DNA from: Streptomyces tardus
GTDB lineage: Bacteria > Actinomycetota > Actinomycetes > Streptomycetales > Streptomycetaceae
Assembly (NCBI RefSeq): GCF_018101125.2
Contig: NZ_JAELVF020000001.1
Span: 1,358,783-1,422,782, forward strand
Direction of reading: 5' to 3'
DNA length: 64,000 nucleotides
A program made the position numbers and the translations under genes. Position 1 is the first letter of the stretch; each line of letters opens with the position of its first letter. Below are positions 52,309 through 59,765 of this stretch, piece after piece. The notes below the pieces were generated by a model that did no database searches, was not told where the DNA came from, and saw nothing but the letters and a program-made list of their open reading frames with translations.

Positions 52309-53145
52309 TCAGGTGAGCCGCGACAGGACGGTTCTGCCGTGCGCGCTGAGCGCGGCGTCGTCCTCTTGGTGGCCCTTGACCAGGGCTGTGGCCGCCTCGA
52401 TGGCGCCGAAGGACTCCAGGAGGCGTCGTTCGAGGTCGTTGGGCGAGCGTCCGTAGCCGTCGAAGAAGGCGGTGCGGAGGTGGGGGGCTGCCTGCCAGCG
52501 TCGGAATTCGAGCCGGGCGAAGTCGCGGACCCTGGCGTCGCGTCGCATGTGCTCGAAGTCGTAGATGCCGAAGGTGTCGCCGAGCAGCCAGTTGCGCGGC
52601 TGGTAGTCGAGGTGGCAGATCGCGCTGTCCATGTGGCTAGTCCCCAGGATGACCGCGTGGTGCTTCAGCAGGTTCTCCTCGGCCGCGTCGAGCAGGTCGG
52701 CTCGGACGGCCCGGTCGATCCACCCCTGGAACCGCTCGGCGAGTGAGGCGCCGACGGCACCGCCCTGGGGCATGGCCGTGGCCCGGTGCAGCTTGCCCAG
52801 CACGTGCCCGGCCTCGTGGTGGGCCAGCTCCTCCTCGGGCGAGCCCGGAGCGAAGGTGTCCGCGCGGTCGCCTGCGAGTGCGGTGAGCAGCAGGGTGTGG
52901 GTGGCATCATCCCGGCCGACCAACCCCGGTGCATGGCCGGTCAGATGGGTGACCCACGCCCTGTAGGCGTGGAGTTCTCCGGCGTACCGGTCACGCTCCG
53001 CGTGCTGCTTCGCGATGTACTGACGCCCGTCACCGGCCACCAGGCGTACGACGCGGGGCCGGAGCGCGGGGTCCGCTGCGATGTCGACTGCGCCGAGGAG
53101 GTGGTGCGCCAGTCGTATCCGGGGGTCGTCCGCGGTCGCGATCAC
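52309..53145 (-). CDS. APH-fold phosphotransferase
   Basis: A 278-residue kinase-like protein. The catalytic HLDYQPRN (178-185) and metal-binding YDFEH (195-199) fit the aminoglycoside/choline/homoserine kinase superfamily. The substrate is unknown; within a nucleoside/sugar operon it more likely phosphorylates a small hydroxyl compound than an antibiotic, though self-resistance is possible. It overlaps the histidine phosphatase gene by 4 bp (ATGA). Confidence 0.75.
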   Translation of the reverse strand: MIATADDPRIRLAHHLLGAVDIAADPALRPRVVRLVAGDGRQYIAKQHAERDRYAGELHAYRAWVTHLTGHAPGLVGRDDATHTLLLTALAGDRADTFAPGSPEEELAHHEAGHVLGKLHRATAMPQGGAVGASLAERFQGWIDRAVRADLLDAAEENLLKHHAVILGTSHMDSAICHLDYQPRNWLLGDTFGIYDFEHMRRDARVRDFARLEFRRWQAAPHLRTAFFDGYGRSPNDLERRLLESFGAIEAATALVKGHQEDDAALSAHGRTVLSRLT

Positions 53146-53798
53146 GGAGTCGGCTCCGGCGTGAGGAGACTGAGGTGCTCGGTGTCGTTGTGCCGGTCGA
53201 GCATCCAGCGGGTCTGGCCCAGGCGGTTGCGGTGGTGCTGCCAGCGGGTGATGGAGGCGTGGTTGTGGGTGAACCCGGACGGCGAGCCGATCGGGATGCC
53301 GAGCAGCAGGGTGTGGGCGGTGATCACCGTCTCCCCGTGGGCGGCGAAGACGACGCGCTTGCCGTGGTTCTCCTCGATGAGCTGGCTCAGGTTCCTGCCG
53401 GCGCGCTCCAGGAACCCGTTCCAGGTGTCGGAGCCGTTGGCCCAGGGCGTGTCGGGGTGAGCGTGCGGCCCGCCGTCGGCGGCCGTCTTCACCGCGTCCC
53501 AGGGCCGGCCGTCGGCGTCGCCGTGGACCGGGCCGTCGAGTCGGTCGTCGTGGTGCACGGGGATCTGGAGCGTCTGGGCGATGATCTCGCCGGTCTGGAC
53601 GAGGCGGATCCGCGGGCCGGTGTAGATGACGTCGAAGGGCTTCTTAAGGTGCTCGGTGGCCAGGCGGCGTGCGGCCTGTTCGGCTTGCGCGTACCCGAGG
53701 TTGGTCAGGCCGGTGCAGGTGCGCGGGCCCCCGACGAGGCCGTCGGCGTTGCACTGGGCCTGGCCGTGCCGGACGAAGACGAGTTCGGTGGTGATCAC
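53142..53798 (-). CDS. Histidine phosphatase family protein
   Basis: A 218-residue enzyme; the GTG at 53798 has GAGGAG close upstream and overlaps the preceding gene's stop. Phosphate-pocket residues are visible: VFVRHGQAQCN (Arg10-His11-Gly12), an Arg in YTGPRIRLVQTGEI and the second His in FAAHGETVITAH. Members include phosphoglycerate mutases and metabolite phosphatases. It lies between two APH-fold genes with both borders overlapping, which suggests a phosphorylation/dephosphorylation sequence on one intermediate. Confidence 0.82.
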   Translation of the reverse strand: MITTELVFVRHGQAQCNADGLVGGPRTCTGLTNLGYAQAEQAARRLATEHLKKPFDVIYTGPRIRLVQTGEIIAQTLQIPVHHDDRLDGPVHGDADGRPWDAVKTAADGGPHAHPDTPWANGSDTWNGFLERAGRNLSQLIEENHGKRVVFAAHGETVITAHTLLLGIPIGSPSGFTHNHASITRWQHHRNRLGQTRWMLDRHNDTEHLSLLTPEPTP

Positions 53799-54553
53799 GA
53801 GGCTCCTCGGTGGCTGAAACGGAGGGGCAGGCTGTAGTGGTAGCCGTTGCGGCCGACGTACGGGGCGGTGAGCACGGCGTGCAGGCCCAGGAAGCTGTCG
53901 AGCTGGCCCCGGTCCGTCGTGCCCAGCCGGGCGTCGTGGCGTCGGGCTGCCGCGTTGTACGCGAGCAGGGCGGTGGTGACGGCTTGGTCCGTGAGCGGCC
54001 CGTAGGTCAGGTGGAGCGTCGCGACGAGCTTGGCGAGGTCGTAGCCCAGCGGGGCGAGGGACAGGTCGTCGGTGTCGACGGCAACGATGTCTTGCGTGGT
54101 GATGATGAAGTTCCGCGGGTTGCTGTCCTTGTAGAAGGCGCAAGGTCCCTCGGCGGTCGCTTGCAGCAGGCCGAGCATCGCGTGCAGTGCCGTCTTGTTC
54201 GGCAGGTAGCCCTGCTCGTGGCGTCGCCGCAGAGCGACCCTCCGGGGACCGAGGTAGTCGTCGAACTGCGTGCCGTCCCGGAAGTGGTGCGGGGTGTCCA
54301 GCGATGCGGAGTGCAGGTCGCTGGCCCAGGCGGCACCGTGGGCGTGGCCGAGCAGTTCCGCCACGCGCGGGAGGTCCTCGGGGCGTACGGGGCGGCCCTC
54401 GATCCGTTCGAACGTCAGGGACTGCGGTCCGGCGGTGTGGAGGGCCGGCTGCCGCAGCGGCTTGGCGTGCGCGGTAAGCCACCGGTAGTGGCGCACCGCC
54501 CCTGCCGCGCGCTCGGGTTCCGCGTAGTGCTTGGTGAACGGGGCGGGGCTCAT
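53795..54553 (-). CDS. APH-fold phosphotransferase, divergent
   Basis: A 252-residue protein lacking the usual N-terminal nucleotide loop but holding the C-terminal half of the APH fold: FYKDSNPRNFI (140-150, Asp143 and Asn148 in catalytic places) and AVDTDDLSLAPLGYDLAKLV (from 158, metal Asp160/162). The first residue of the catalytic motif is Tyr-Lys rather than His. It overlaps both neighbours by 4 bp. It may be a second kinase or a non-catalytic partner of the other one. Confidence 0.65.
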   Translation of the reverse strand: MSPAPFTKHYAEPERAAGAVRHYRWLTAHAKPLRQPALHTAGPQSLTFERIEGRPVRPEDLPRVAELLGHAHGAAWASDLHSASLDTPHHFRDGTQFDDYLGPRRVALRRRHEQGYLPNKTALHAMLGLLQATAEGPCAFYKDSNPRNFIITTQDIVAVDTDDLSLAPLGYDLAKLVATLHLTYGPLTDQAVTTALLAYNAAARRHDARLGTTDRGQLDSFLGLHAVLTAPYVGRNGYHYSLPLRFSHRGAS

Positions 54554-55401
54554 GCCGGCTCACCTACTTCCTTCGGCTGGGCGACGACGAAGGTGATCCG
54601 GGACCGGGTGGTCAGCGGCTGGTCGGGAAGGAACTCGTGCAGGGTCGCCGCCAAGGCCCTGGGGTTGCCGTATAAGCCGGGAGCCAGGTCGTACTTGGGG
54701 TTGGTGGCCAGGTACTGCGCCGAGTGGTCGTGGCCGTCGAAGGTGAAGACGTGCTCCTCGTCCAGGGCGGCGATCACGTCGAGCGAGGAGGCTGCCACCA
54801 CGGCGAGGTTTCCGCTGTGGGCTGCGGTGTAGAGGCTCTCGTGCTGGGCGGCACGCGGATCGAGACCGGCGGAGGCAACCAGCTGGTCCATCTCCCGGTA
54901 GCTGTCGAGGCCCTTGGTGACGAGCACGGCCACACCACCGGGGGCGAGGACCCTGGCGATCTGCCCGACGACGTCCTCGGGGCGCGGCGAGTGGTAGAGG
55001 CAGAACGCCGCGACGACGACGTCGCTCGACCCGTCGGGCAGAGGGAGGTCATGGAAGTCGCCTTCGACGAACTCCACCGTGCTGTCGGGCAGGTCCTTGG
55101 CGCGCTCGCGGGCCTGGGCGAGCAGGGAGGGGGCGGCGTCCAGGCCCACGACGTGCTTGGGCCGGAGCTGCTCGGCGATGACGAGGCTGCTCGTGCCGCG
55201 ACCGCAGCCGATGTCGAGCACCACGCCGAGCCGGTCTGGCCGGGCGTGGTGGGTCTGTACCAGGCTGACGATCGTCTCGGGCACCGGGTGTCCGGCGGTC
55301 TTGGCGCGCATCAGGGCACTGGTCCGCCCGGCCAGCCGCGAGGCGTGTCCGTACAACTCCGACTGCCGGGCGGGGTCCAGGAACGGGTTGGGCTCGTTCA
55401 T
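54550..55401 (-). CDS. Class I SAM-dependent methyltransferase
   Basis: A 283-residue enzyme; GGGGGT precedes the ATG at 55401. Motif I is LDIGCGRGT (62-70), followed by HVVGLDAAPSLLAQARE, the acidic VEFVEGDFHDLPLPDGSSD and the ARVLAPGGVAVLVTKG post-III region. This is the UbiE/COQ5-like small-molecule type. The target (O, N or C) cannot be told. It lies 31 bp after the kinase gene and overlaps the next. Confidence 0.82.
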   Translation of the reverse strand: MNEPNPFLDPARQSELYGHASRLAGRTSALMRAKTAGHPVPETIVSLVQTHHARPDRLGVVLDIGCGRGTSSLVIAEQLRPKHVVGLDAAPSLLAQARERAKDLPDSTVEFVEGDFHDLPLPDGSSDVVVAAFCLYHSPRPEDVVGQIARVLAPGGVAVLVTKGLDSYREMDQLVASAGLDPRAAQHESLYTAAHSGNLAVVAASSLDVIAALDEEHVFTFDGHDHSAQYLATNPKYDLAPGLYGNPRALAATLHEFLPDQPLTTRSRITFVVAQPKEVGEPA

Positions 55402-55432
55402 GCCGCACCCCCTGACCGGGGGCACGGACCGG

Positions 55433-55942
55433 TCAGGACTGCTCGGCGGCCACCTTCCGCAGCCAGCGGCGCGTCTGGCGCCGGTTGGCCAGCAGCACCA
55501 CATCGGCGCCGGAGCCGAACTCCTCGATCTTCGCCATCACGCGGGGCCGCATCTTGCGCCGGTACGTGGCGACGTACTTGATCACGCCCCAGTGGATGCG
55601 GTTGTGCACCCCGTTGCCCTTGTGTCCGGCCCCGTGCCGGATCTGCCGGGAGAAGATCCCGTACAGCGCAGCCACGGTCGACACGTCCATCAGGACCACC
55701 GTGTCGCAGGCTTCGAGCCGTACCTGCAGCGTCGAGTTGTAGTTGCCGTCGATCACCCACCGCGGCTGCGCGACCAGCTCGCGCTGGACGTCGGTGAACT
55801 TGTCCATGGGCAACGGGTTCCACTCGCCGTCGTAGAACGCGGCGTCCAGGTGCGTCACCGGGGCATCGAGGATCCTGCCCAGTTCGCGGGCCACGTGGGA
55901 TTTGCCGCTGCCTCCGCAGCCGACGATGGCGACCTTCTTCAT
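55433..55942 (-). CDS. P-loop nucleotide kinase-like protein
   Basis: A 169-residue protein with GGAG before the ATG at 55942. Walker A GCGGSGKS (8-15), then HLDAAFYDGEWNPLPMDKF, WVIDGNYNSTLQVRL and LMDVSTVAALYGIFSRQIRH match the adenylate-kinase-like 'topology modulation' (FlaR-type) family. These are small nucleoside or nucleotide kinases of uncertain substrate. In this operon a role in phosphorylating a modified nucleoside is plausible. Confidence 0.78.
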   Translation of the reverse strand: MKKVAIVGCGGSGKSHVARELGRILDAPVTHLDAAFYDGEWNPLPMDKFTDVQRELVAQPRWVIDGNYNSTLQVRLEACDTVVLMDVSTVAALYGIFSRQIRHGAGHKGNGVHNRIHWGVIKYVATYRRKMRPRVMAKIEEFGSGADVVLLANRRQTRRWLRKVAAEQS

Positions 55943-56038
55943 GGTGCTCCAGCGTAGAGAGGTTCGGGTGTCCGGCGGACCCATCCTCCGGGACGCGCCC
56001 GGAGGACCCGCGCGCCGTGGTCGATCGAGCGGTCTGCA

Positions 56039-57091
56039 TCAGGCAGCTCCCCGCTCGGTCGCCGTGGTCTGGAGGAGGCCGTGCAGGACGGACTCCAGGG
56101 TGTTGACCTGCCTGCACAGGCCGAACAGGCGCAGGCGGTCCACACATGCGGCGATCAGGGCGGCGTGCTGCTCGGTGCCGGCGATCTCGCTCAGGTAGGA
56201 GAGGCGTTCGAGGACGTCGTCGCCGGAGCGCACGACCAGTTCCTTCGGGACGAACCGGTCGGCGAAGCGGATGTCCGCCGGGGCCAGCGGCAGGCAGCCG
56301 GCGAGCACGGCCTCGAAGATGCGCTGGGTCATCTGCCCGACGGCGGCGTACCGCTCGGGCAGCATGAGTACCGTGGCCAGGGACCGGCCGTAGACGCCGG
56401 CGGCGTCCTCGAACGGGATCCGGCCCGCGAAGCGGACGTGCGGCCAGCGGCCGGTCTTCGCCCACTTCCCGGCGACCAGGTGCTCGACGCGGGCGGCTGC
56501 CGGGGCGAAGAAGCGGTCGAAGGGCTCGTCGCGGTCGTACTGGTTGCCCACGTAGCCGAGCGCGAGATCCCGGGGCCGCGCCGCCAGGGTGTGGGGATCA
56601 GCCTGGGCGAGGAGGTCCTCGGCGACGGGGAAGAGCAGCGAGTGCGCGCCGAGCGTCGGGGCGAGCGCGGCCTCGCAGACGCGGGTGTGGGCCGTACGGC
56701 GCCACACGCTCTCGGCGCGCAGGGTGCGGTCCTTGTCCCAGATGATGGTGGGCGTCTGGGACCGGACCGTGTAGTGGTTGATGAGCTGTGCCTGCCGGTG
56801 GAGGTCGCAGGTGTGCCCCTCGCTGCCGCACACGGTGGTGCTGCGGCCGGGGATGGCCCAGCGCCACTCCAGGAACAGGGCGTCGATGCCGGGCAAGCCG
56901 TCGTCGAAGGTGTACGCGCCGCCGAGGTCGTCACCGGCTTCGAGGCGGTCGCGGTCGGCTTGGAGGAAGACGATCTCGTGACCGCGGGCAAGGAGGGCGT
57001 CGATGAAGGGGCGGCGGTGGCTGCGGCCTCCGTCGGGAGTGTCGGTGACACCGTTGCCGAGGAAGCCCCAGAAGCTGTATCCGATCTTCAT
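56039..57091 (-). CDS. Glycosyltransferase-like protein (GT-B type)
   Basis: A 350-residue protein starting at an ATG that overlaps the carbamoyltransferase stop (ATGA). The N-terminal half (MKIGYSFWGFLGNG, RRPFIDALLARGHEIVFLQ) and C-terminal half (LALGYVGNQYDRDEPFDRFF, TVLMLPERYAAVGQMTQRIF, EAVLAGCLPLAPADIRFADR) form two Rossmann-like halves as in GT-B enzymes of the CgeB/GT1 sort. The C-terminal part would bind the nucleotide sugar. It has no signal peptide. The epimerase of this operon may supply its donor. Confidence 0.68.
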   Translation of the reverse strand: MKIGYSFWGFLGNGVTDTPDGGRSHRRPFIDALLARGHEIVFLQADRDRLEAGDDLGGAYTFDDGLPGIDALFLEWRWAIPGRSTTVCGSEGHTCDLHRQAQLINHYTVRSQTPTIIWDKDRTLRAESVWRRTAHTRVCEAALAPTLGAHSLLFPVAEDLLAQADPHTLAARPRDLALGYVGNQYDRDEPFDRFFAPAAARVEHLVAGKWAKTGRWPHVRFAGRIPFEDAAGVYGRSLATVLMLPERYAAVGQMTQRIFEAVLAGCLPLAPADIRFADRFVPKELVVRSGDDVLERLSYLSEIAGTEQHAALIAACVDRLRLFGLCRQVNTLESVLHGLLQTTATERGAA

Positions 57092-58806
57092 TTGGTGATC
57101 CACCGCCCTTCGAGGAGCAGGGCGTCGAGGCCGGAGTTGGCCAGGCAGTCCAGGGCCATCTCGGGTGTCCCGCAGATCGGCTTGCCCTTGACGTTGAGCG
57201 AGGTGTTGATCAGCACGGGGATGCCGGTTCGGCGGCCGAAGGCGGTCAGCACCGCGTGCATGAACGGGTTCTGCGACCGGGTGACGGTCTGCAGGCGGGA
57301 GGTGCCGTTGGCGTGCACAATCGCCGGCACCCGCTCGTGCGTCAGGTCCGTCACCCCGGAGGCCATGGACATGTACGGGGCCGCTTGGCCGAGGGTGAAG
57401 AACTCGGCGGCGCGCTCGGCCGGGACCATGGGGGCGAAGGGCCGGAACGGCTCGCGGAACTTCACGGTGGCGTTGAGCCGCTCGACGACGCCGGGCTCCA
57501 GCGGGGAGGCGAGGATCGAGCGGTTGCCCAGGGCACGCGGCCCGGCCTCAACGCCTCCCTGGAACAGTCCGGCGATCATGCCGTGGGCTAGCTGGTCGGC
57601 GAGGAACTCGGCGGTCTCGATGCCGAGGGTCTTCTGGCTCAGGCCGGGCCAGGGGGTCAGGTCGAGGGGCTGGTCCTCGTAGGAGGGGCCGAGGTAACAG
57701 CGGCGGGCGATGCCGGCGACCGGGCGAGGGCTGCGCCCATCGACATGCACGGCGAGGGCGGCCCCGATGGCGGTTCCGGCGTCTCCGGGCGCCGGCGGGA
57801 CGAACACCTCGTCGAAGATGTCAGCCTCGATGATCTTCCCGATGCTGACGCAGTTCGTGGCGACGCCGCCGCCCACGCACAGGCGCCGGGAGCCGGTGAG
57901 CACACGGGCGCGGCGGGCAAGGTGAACCATCACCTGCTCGGTCCGTTCCTGGAGGGCAGCCGCCAGGTCTCGGTGGACGTCGGTGAGCGGCTCGCTCGGG
58001 TGCCGCTCGGGGCAGGTCTCGGCGACGAATCGCCGGGATGTCCTCGGGTATCCCGAGCTGAGGGTGCGCGTCGGGAAGTAGCCGGGGTGGATGCGAAAGC
58101 CCGTGGCCGTCGTGCGGACGGCCGTGGTGAACAGGTGCCGGAAGCGGGCTGGGTCGCCGAGGGCGGCCAGCGCCATGACGGTGCCTTCCTCGTCGCCCCG
58201 CCGCCAGCCCAGGTGCTCGGTGACGGCGCCGTACACGTAGCCGAGGGAGGCCGGGTCGTTGATCGCTTCCAGGGTGTGGACGCGGGGGTGCTGAACGCCG
58301 TGGCCGTGGGCGATCGTGGTGGTCTGCCGCTCGCCGAGGCTGTCGACGACGAGTACGGCCGCTTCGTCCCAGCCGGAGGCGGCGTAGGCCGTGAGCTGGT
58401 GGGCTCGGTGGTGCAGGACCGATGTGACGCGGGCCGAGGGGAACTGGCTGCCGAGGACGCGCAGCCGCCGCCGGGTGCGCAGGGCGACCTTGGCGAACCC
58501 GTGGGCGCGAGCCAGGCTGCGGTCGCGTGTGGCCGACGAGAGCGCCATGCGCAGGGCGACGGGCGACTCGGCGAGGTAGCGGGCGGGCTGGAAGTTGTAA
58601 GCGACGGCGTCCACGTCGCTGGCGCTCAGCTTGGCCTGGTCGAGGAGCCAGCCCACGGCGCGAGCCGGGTAGAGCTTGGTGTGCTTCTGCTCGGAGAGGC
58701 GTTCCTCCTCGACGAAGCCGACGAGTTCACCGTCGACGAGAAGGGCGGCCGAGGAGTCGTGGGTGTACGAGCACAGGCCGAGGACGACGGAGGGGGTGCG
58801 CTTCAT
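57088..58806 (-). CDS. NodU/CmcH-family O-carbamoyltransferase
   Basis: A 572-residue enzyme. I start at the ATG 58806 (AGGTGA eight bases upstream); a GTG at 58818 overlapping the previous stop is an alternative. The N-terminal Kae1-like domain has GLCSYTHDSSAALLVDGELV, the metal site HHRAHQLTAYAASGW, GYVYGAVTEHLGWRRGDEEG and GGGVATNC; the C-terminal YrdC-like part has GPRALGNRSILASP and INTSLNVKGKPICGTPEMAL. These enzymes transfer carbamoyl from carbamoyl phosphate via carbamoyl-AMP to a hydroxyl. The adjacent hydroxymethylase would make a suitable hydroxymethyl group. Confidence 0.9.
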   Translation of the reverse strand: MKRTPSVVLGLCSYTHDSSAALLVDGELVGFVEEERLSEQKHTKLYPARAVGWLLDQAKLSASDVDAVAYNFQPARYLAESPVALRMALSSATRDRSLARAHGFAKVALRTRRRLRVLGSQFPSARVTSVLHHRAHQLTAYAASGWDEAAVLVVDSLGERQTTTIAHGHGVQHPRVHTLEAINDPASLGYVYGAVTEHLGWRRGDEEGTVMALAALGDPARFRHLFTTAVRTTATGFRIHPGYFPTRTLSSGYPRTSRRFVAETCPERHPSEPLTDVHRDLAAALQERTEQVMVHLARRARVLTGSRRLCVGGGVATNCVSIGKIIEADIFDEVFVPPAPGDAGTAIGAALAVHVDGRSPRPVAGIARRCYLGPSYEDQPLDLTPWPGLSQKTLGIETAEFLADQLAHGMIAGLFQGGVEAGPRALGNRSILASPLEPGVVERLNATVKFREPFRPFAPMVPAERAAEFFTLGQAAPYMSMASGVTDLTHERVPAIVHANGTSRLQTVTRSQNPFMHAVLTAFGRRTGIPVLINTSLNVKGKPICGTPEMALDCLANSGLDALLLEGRWITK

Positions 58807-58814
58807 GGCGGCGG

Positions 58815-59765
58815 TCACCTTGCCCCTGCCGTCGCGGCGCGATTGGTCGAGCGCCGCTCCAGCTCTCCGTACCAGGCGGTGAGGGCTTGGCCGAGGGGCC
58901 CGTCGATCGTGTCGGCCGCCCGCCACGCCTGCTCGCGCTTGCCGTCCTTCCACAACCGGTAGCTGCGCAGCGTCTCGGCCATCGCGTCCCAGCCGGGGTG
59001 GCCGGTCACGTCACGGGCCTCGACCTGGTCGAGCAGGCCGTCGAAGCCGTTCCAGGGTGTTCGCAGGTCGGGCATGATCCCGCTTGCCGGGAGCGAGGTG
59101 AGCGTGTCGGCCTGTTCGATGTGCTCGTCGTAGATGTGCAGCGAGCCGATGTGTAGGTGAAACTCGCCGAGTTCGGCGTCGAGCCATCCGGCGACCAGCT
59201 CGTGCAGCACGGTGTAGAAGAACACGTCGTACGGCATGCCGATCCATACGTCCTGGCCGCGCATCATGGTCGCCATGTGCAGGCGGCCGGCGCGCAGGTG
59301 GAACCGGAACCCGAGGGTGCACGGCACGTCCTTGTGCCCTGCGGCGTCCTGGGCCGGGTCGTAGAGCTGGATCAGGGCTCGCCGGGAGTCGGGGTCGGCT
59401 TGGAGGATCTCGACGACGCGGGCGAGCTGGTCGACCTTGCCACCCCAGTTCCGCATCCTGGGGCCGTACGCCCCCAGGAGGACGCCTTCGTCGGCGAACT
59501 GCCGCAGCCGGTTGTTGTAGTCGAAGATCCACGGGGCGTCGGAGCCAGACAGGTGCCAGACCGTCTCGGCCACGGCGAAGGCCGGATTCACGATGCGGGC
59601 GGGCGGGGCGTAGAGCAGGCGAGCACGCGGCTGGGTGAGCAGCAGGTGCACATCGCGGACTTCGTGGGTGGCCATGCCCCGGGGGCTGATCTTCTCGCCG
59701 GACTTGGCCAGCGTGACGGCGCCGGAGAACAGCTCGGCGATGCTGTCGGCCGTGAGGGATGTCAT
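58815..59765 (-). CDS. Thymidylate-synthase-fold pyrimidine nucleotide hydroxymethylase, probable cytosine specificity
   Basis: A 316-residue protein of the thymidylate synthase family. Catalytic Cys149 (DVPCTLGFRF), phosphate-binding Arg128-Arg129 (DSRRALIQLYDP), the MMRGQDVWIGMPYD segment and HIGSLHIYDEH are present. The Asn that binds the uracil ring in thymidylate synthases (Asn177 in E. coli) is Asp180 here, as Asp179 is in phage T4 dCMP hydroxymethylase. This points to CMP or dCMP and hydroxymethyl transfer from methylene-tetrahydrofolate, as in MilA of mildiomycin biosynthesis. Cys is followed by Thr rather than the usual His. The ATG overlaps the previous stop (ATGA). Confidence 0.85.
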   Translation of the reverse strand: MTSLTADSIAELFSGAVTLAKSGEKISPRGMATHEVRDVHLLLTQPRARLLYAPPARIVNPAFAVAETVWHLSGSDAPWIFDYNNRLRQFADEGVLLGAYGPRMRNWGGKVDQLARVVEILQADPDSRRALIQLYDPAQDAAGHKDVPCTLGFRFHLRAGRLHMATMMRGQDVWIGMPYDVFFYTVLHELVAGWLDAELGEFHLHIGSLHIYDEHIEQADTLTSLPASGIMPDLRTPWNGFDGLLDQVEARDVTGHPGWDAMAETLRSYRLWKDGKREQAWRAADTIDGPLGQALTAWYGELERRSTNRAATAGAR

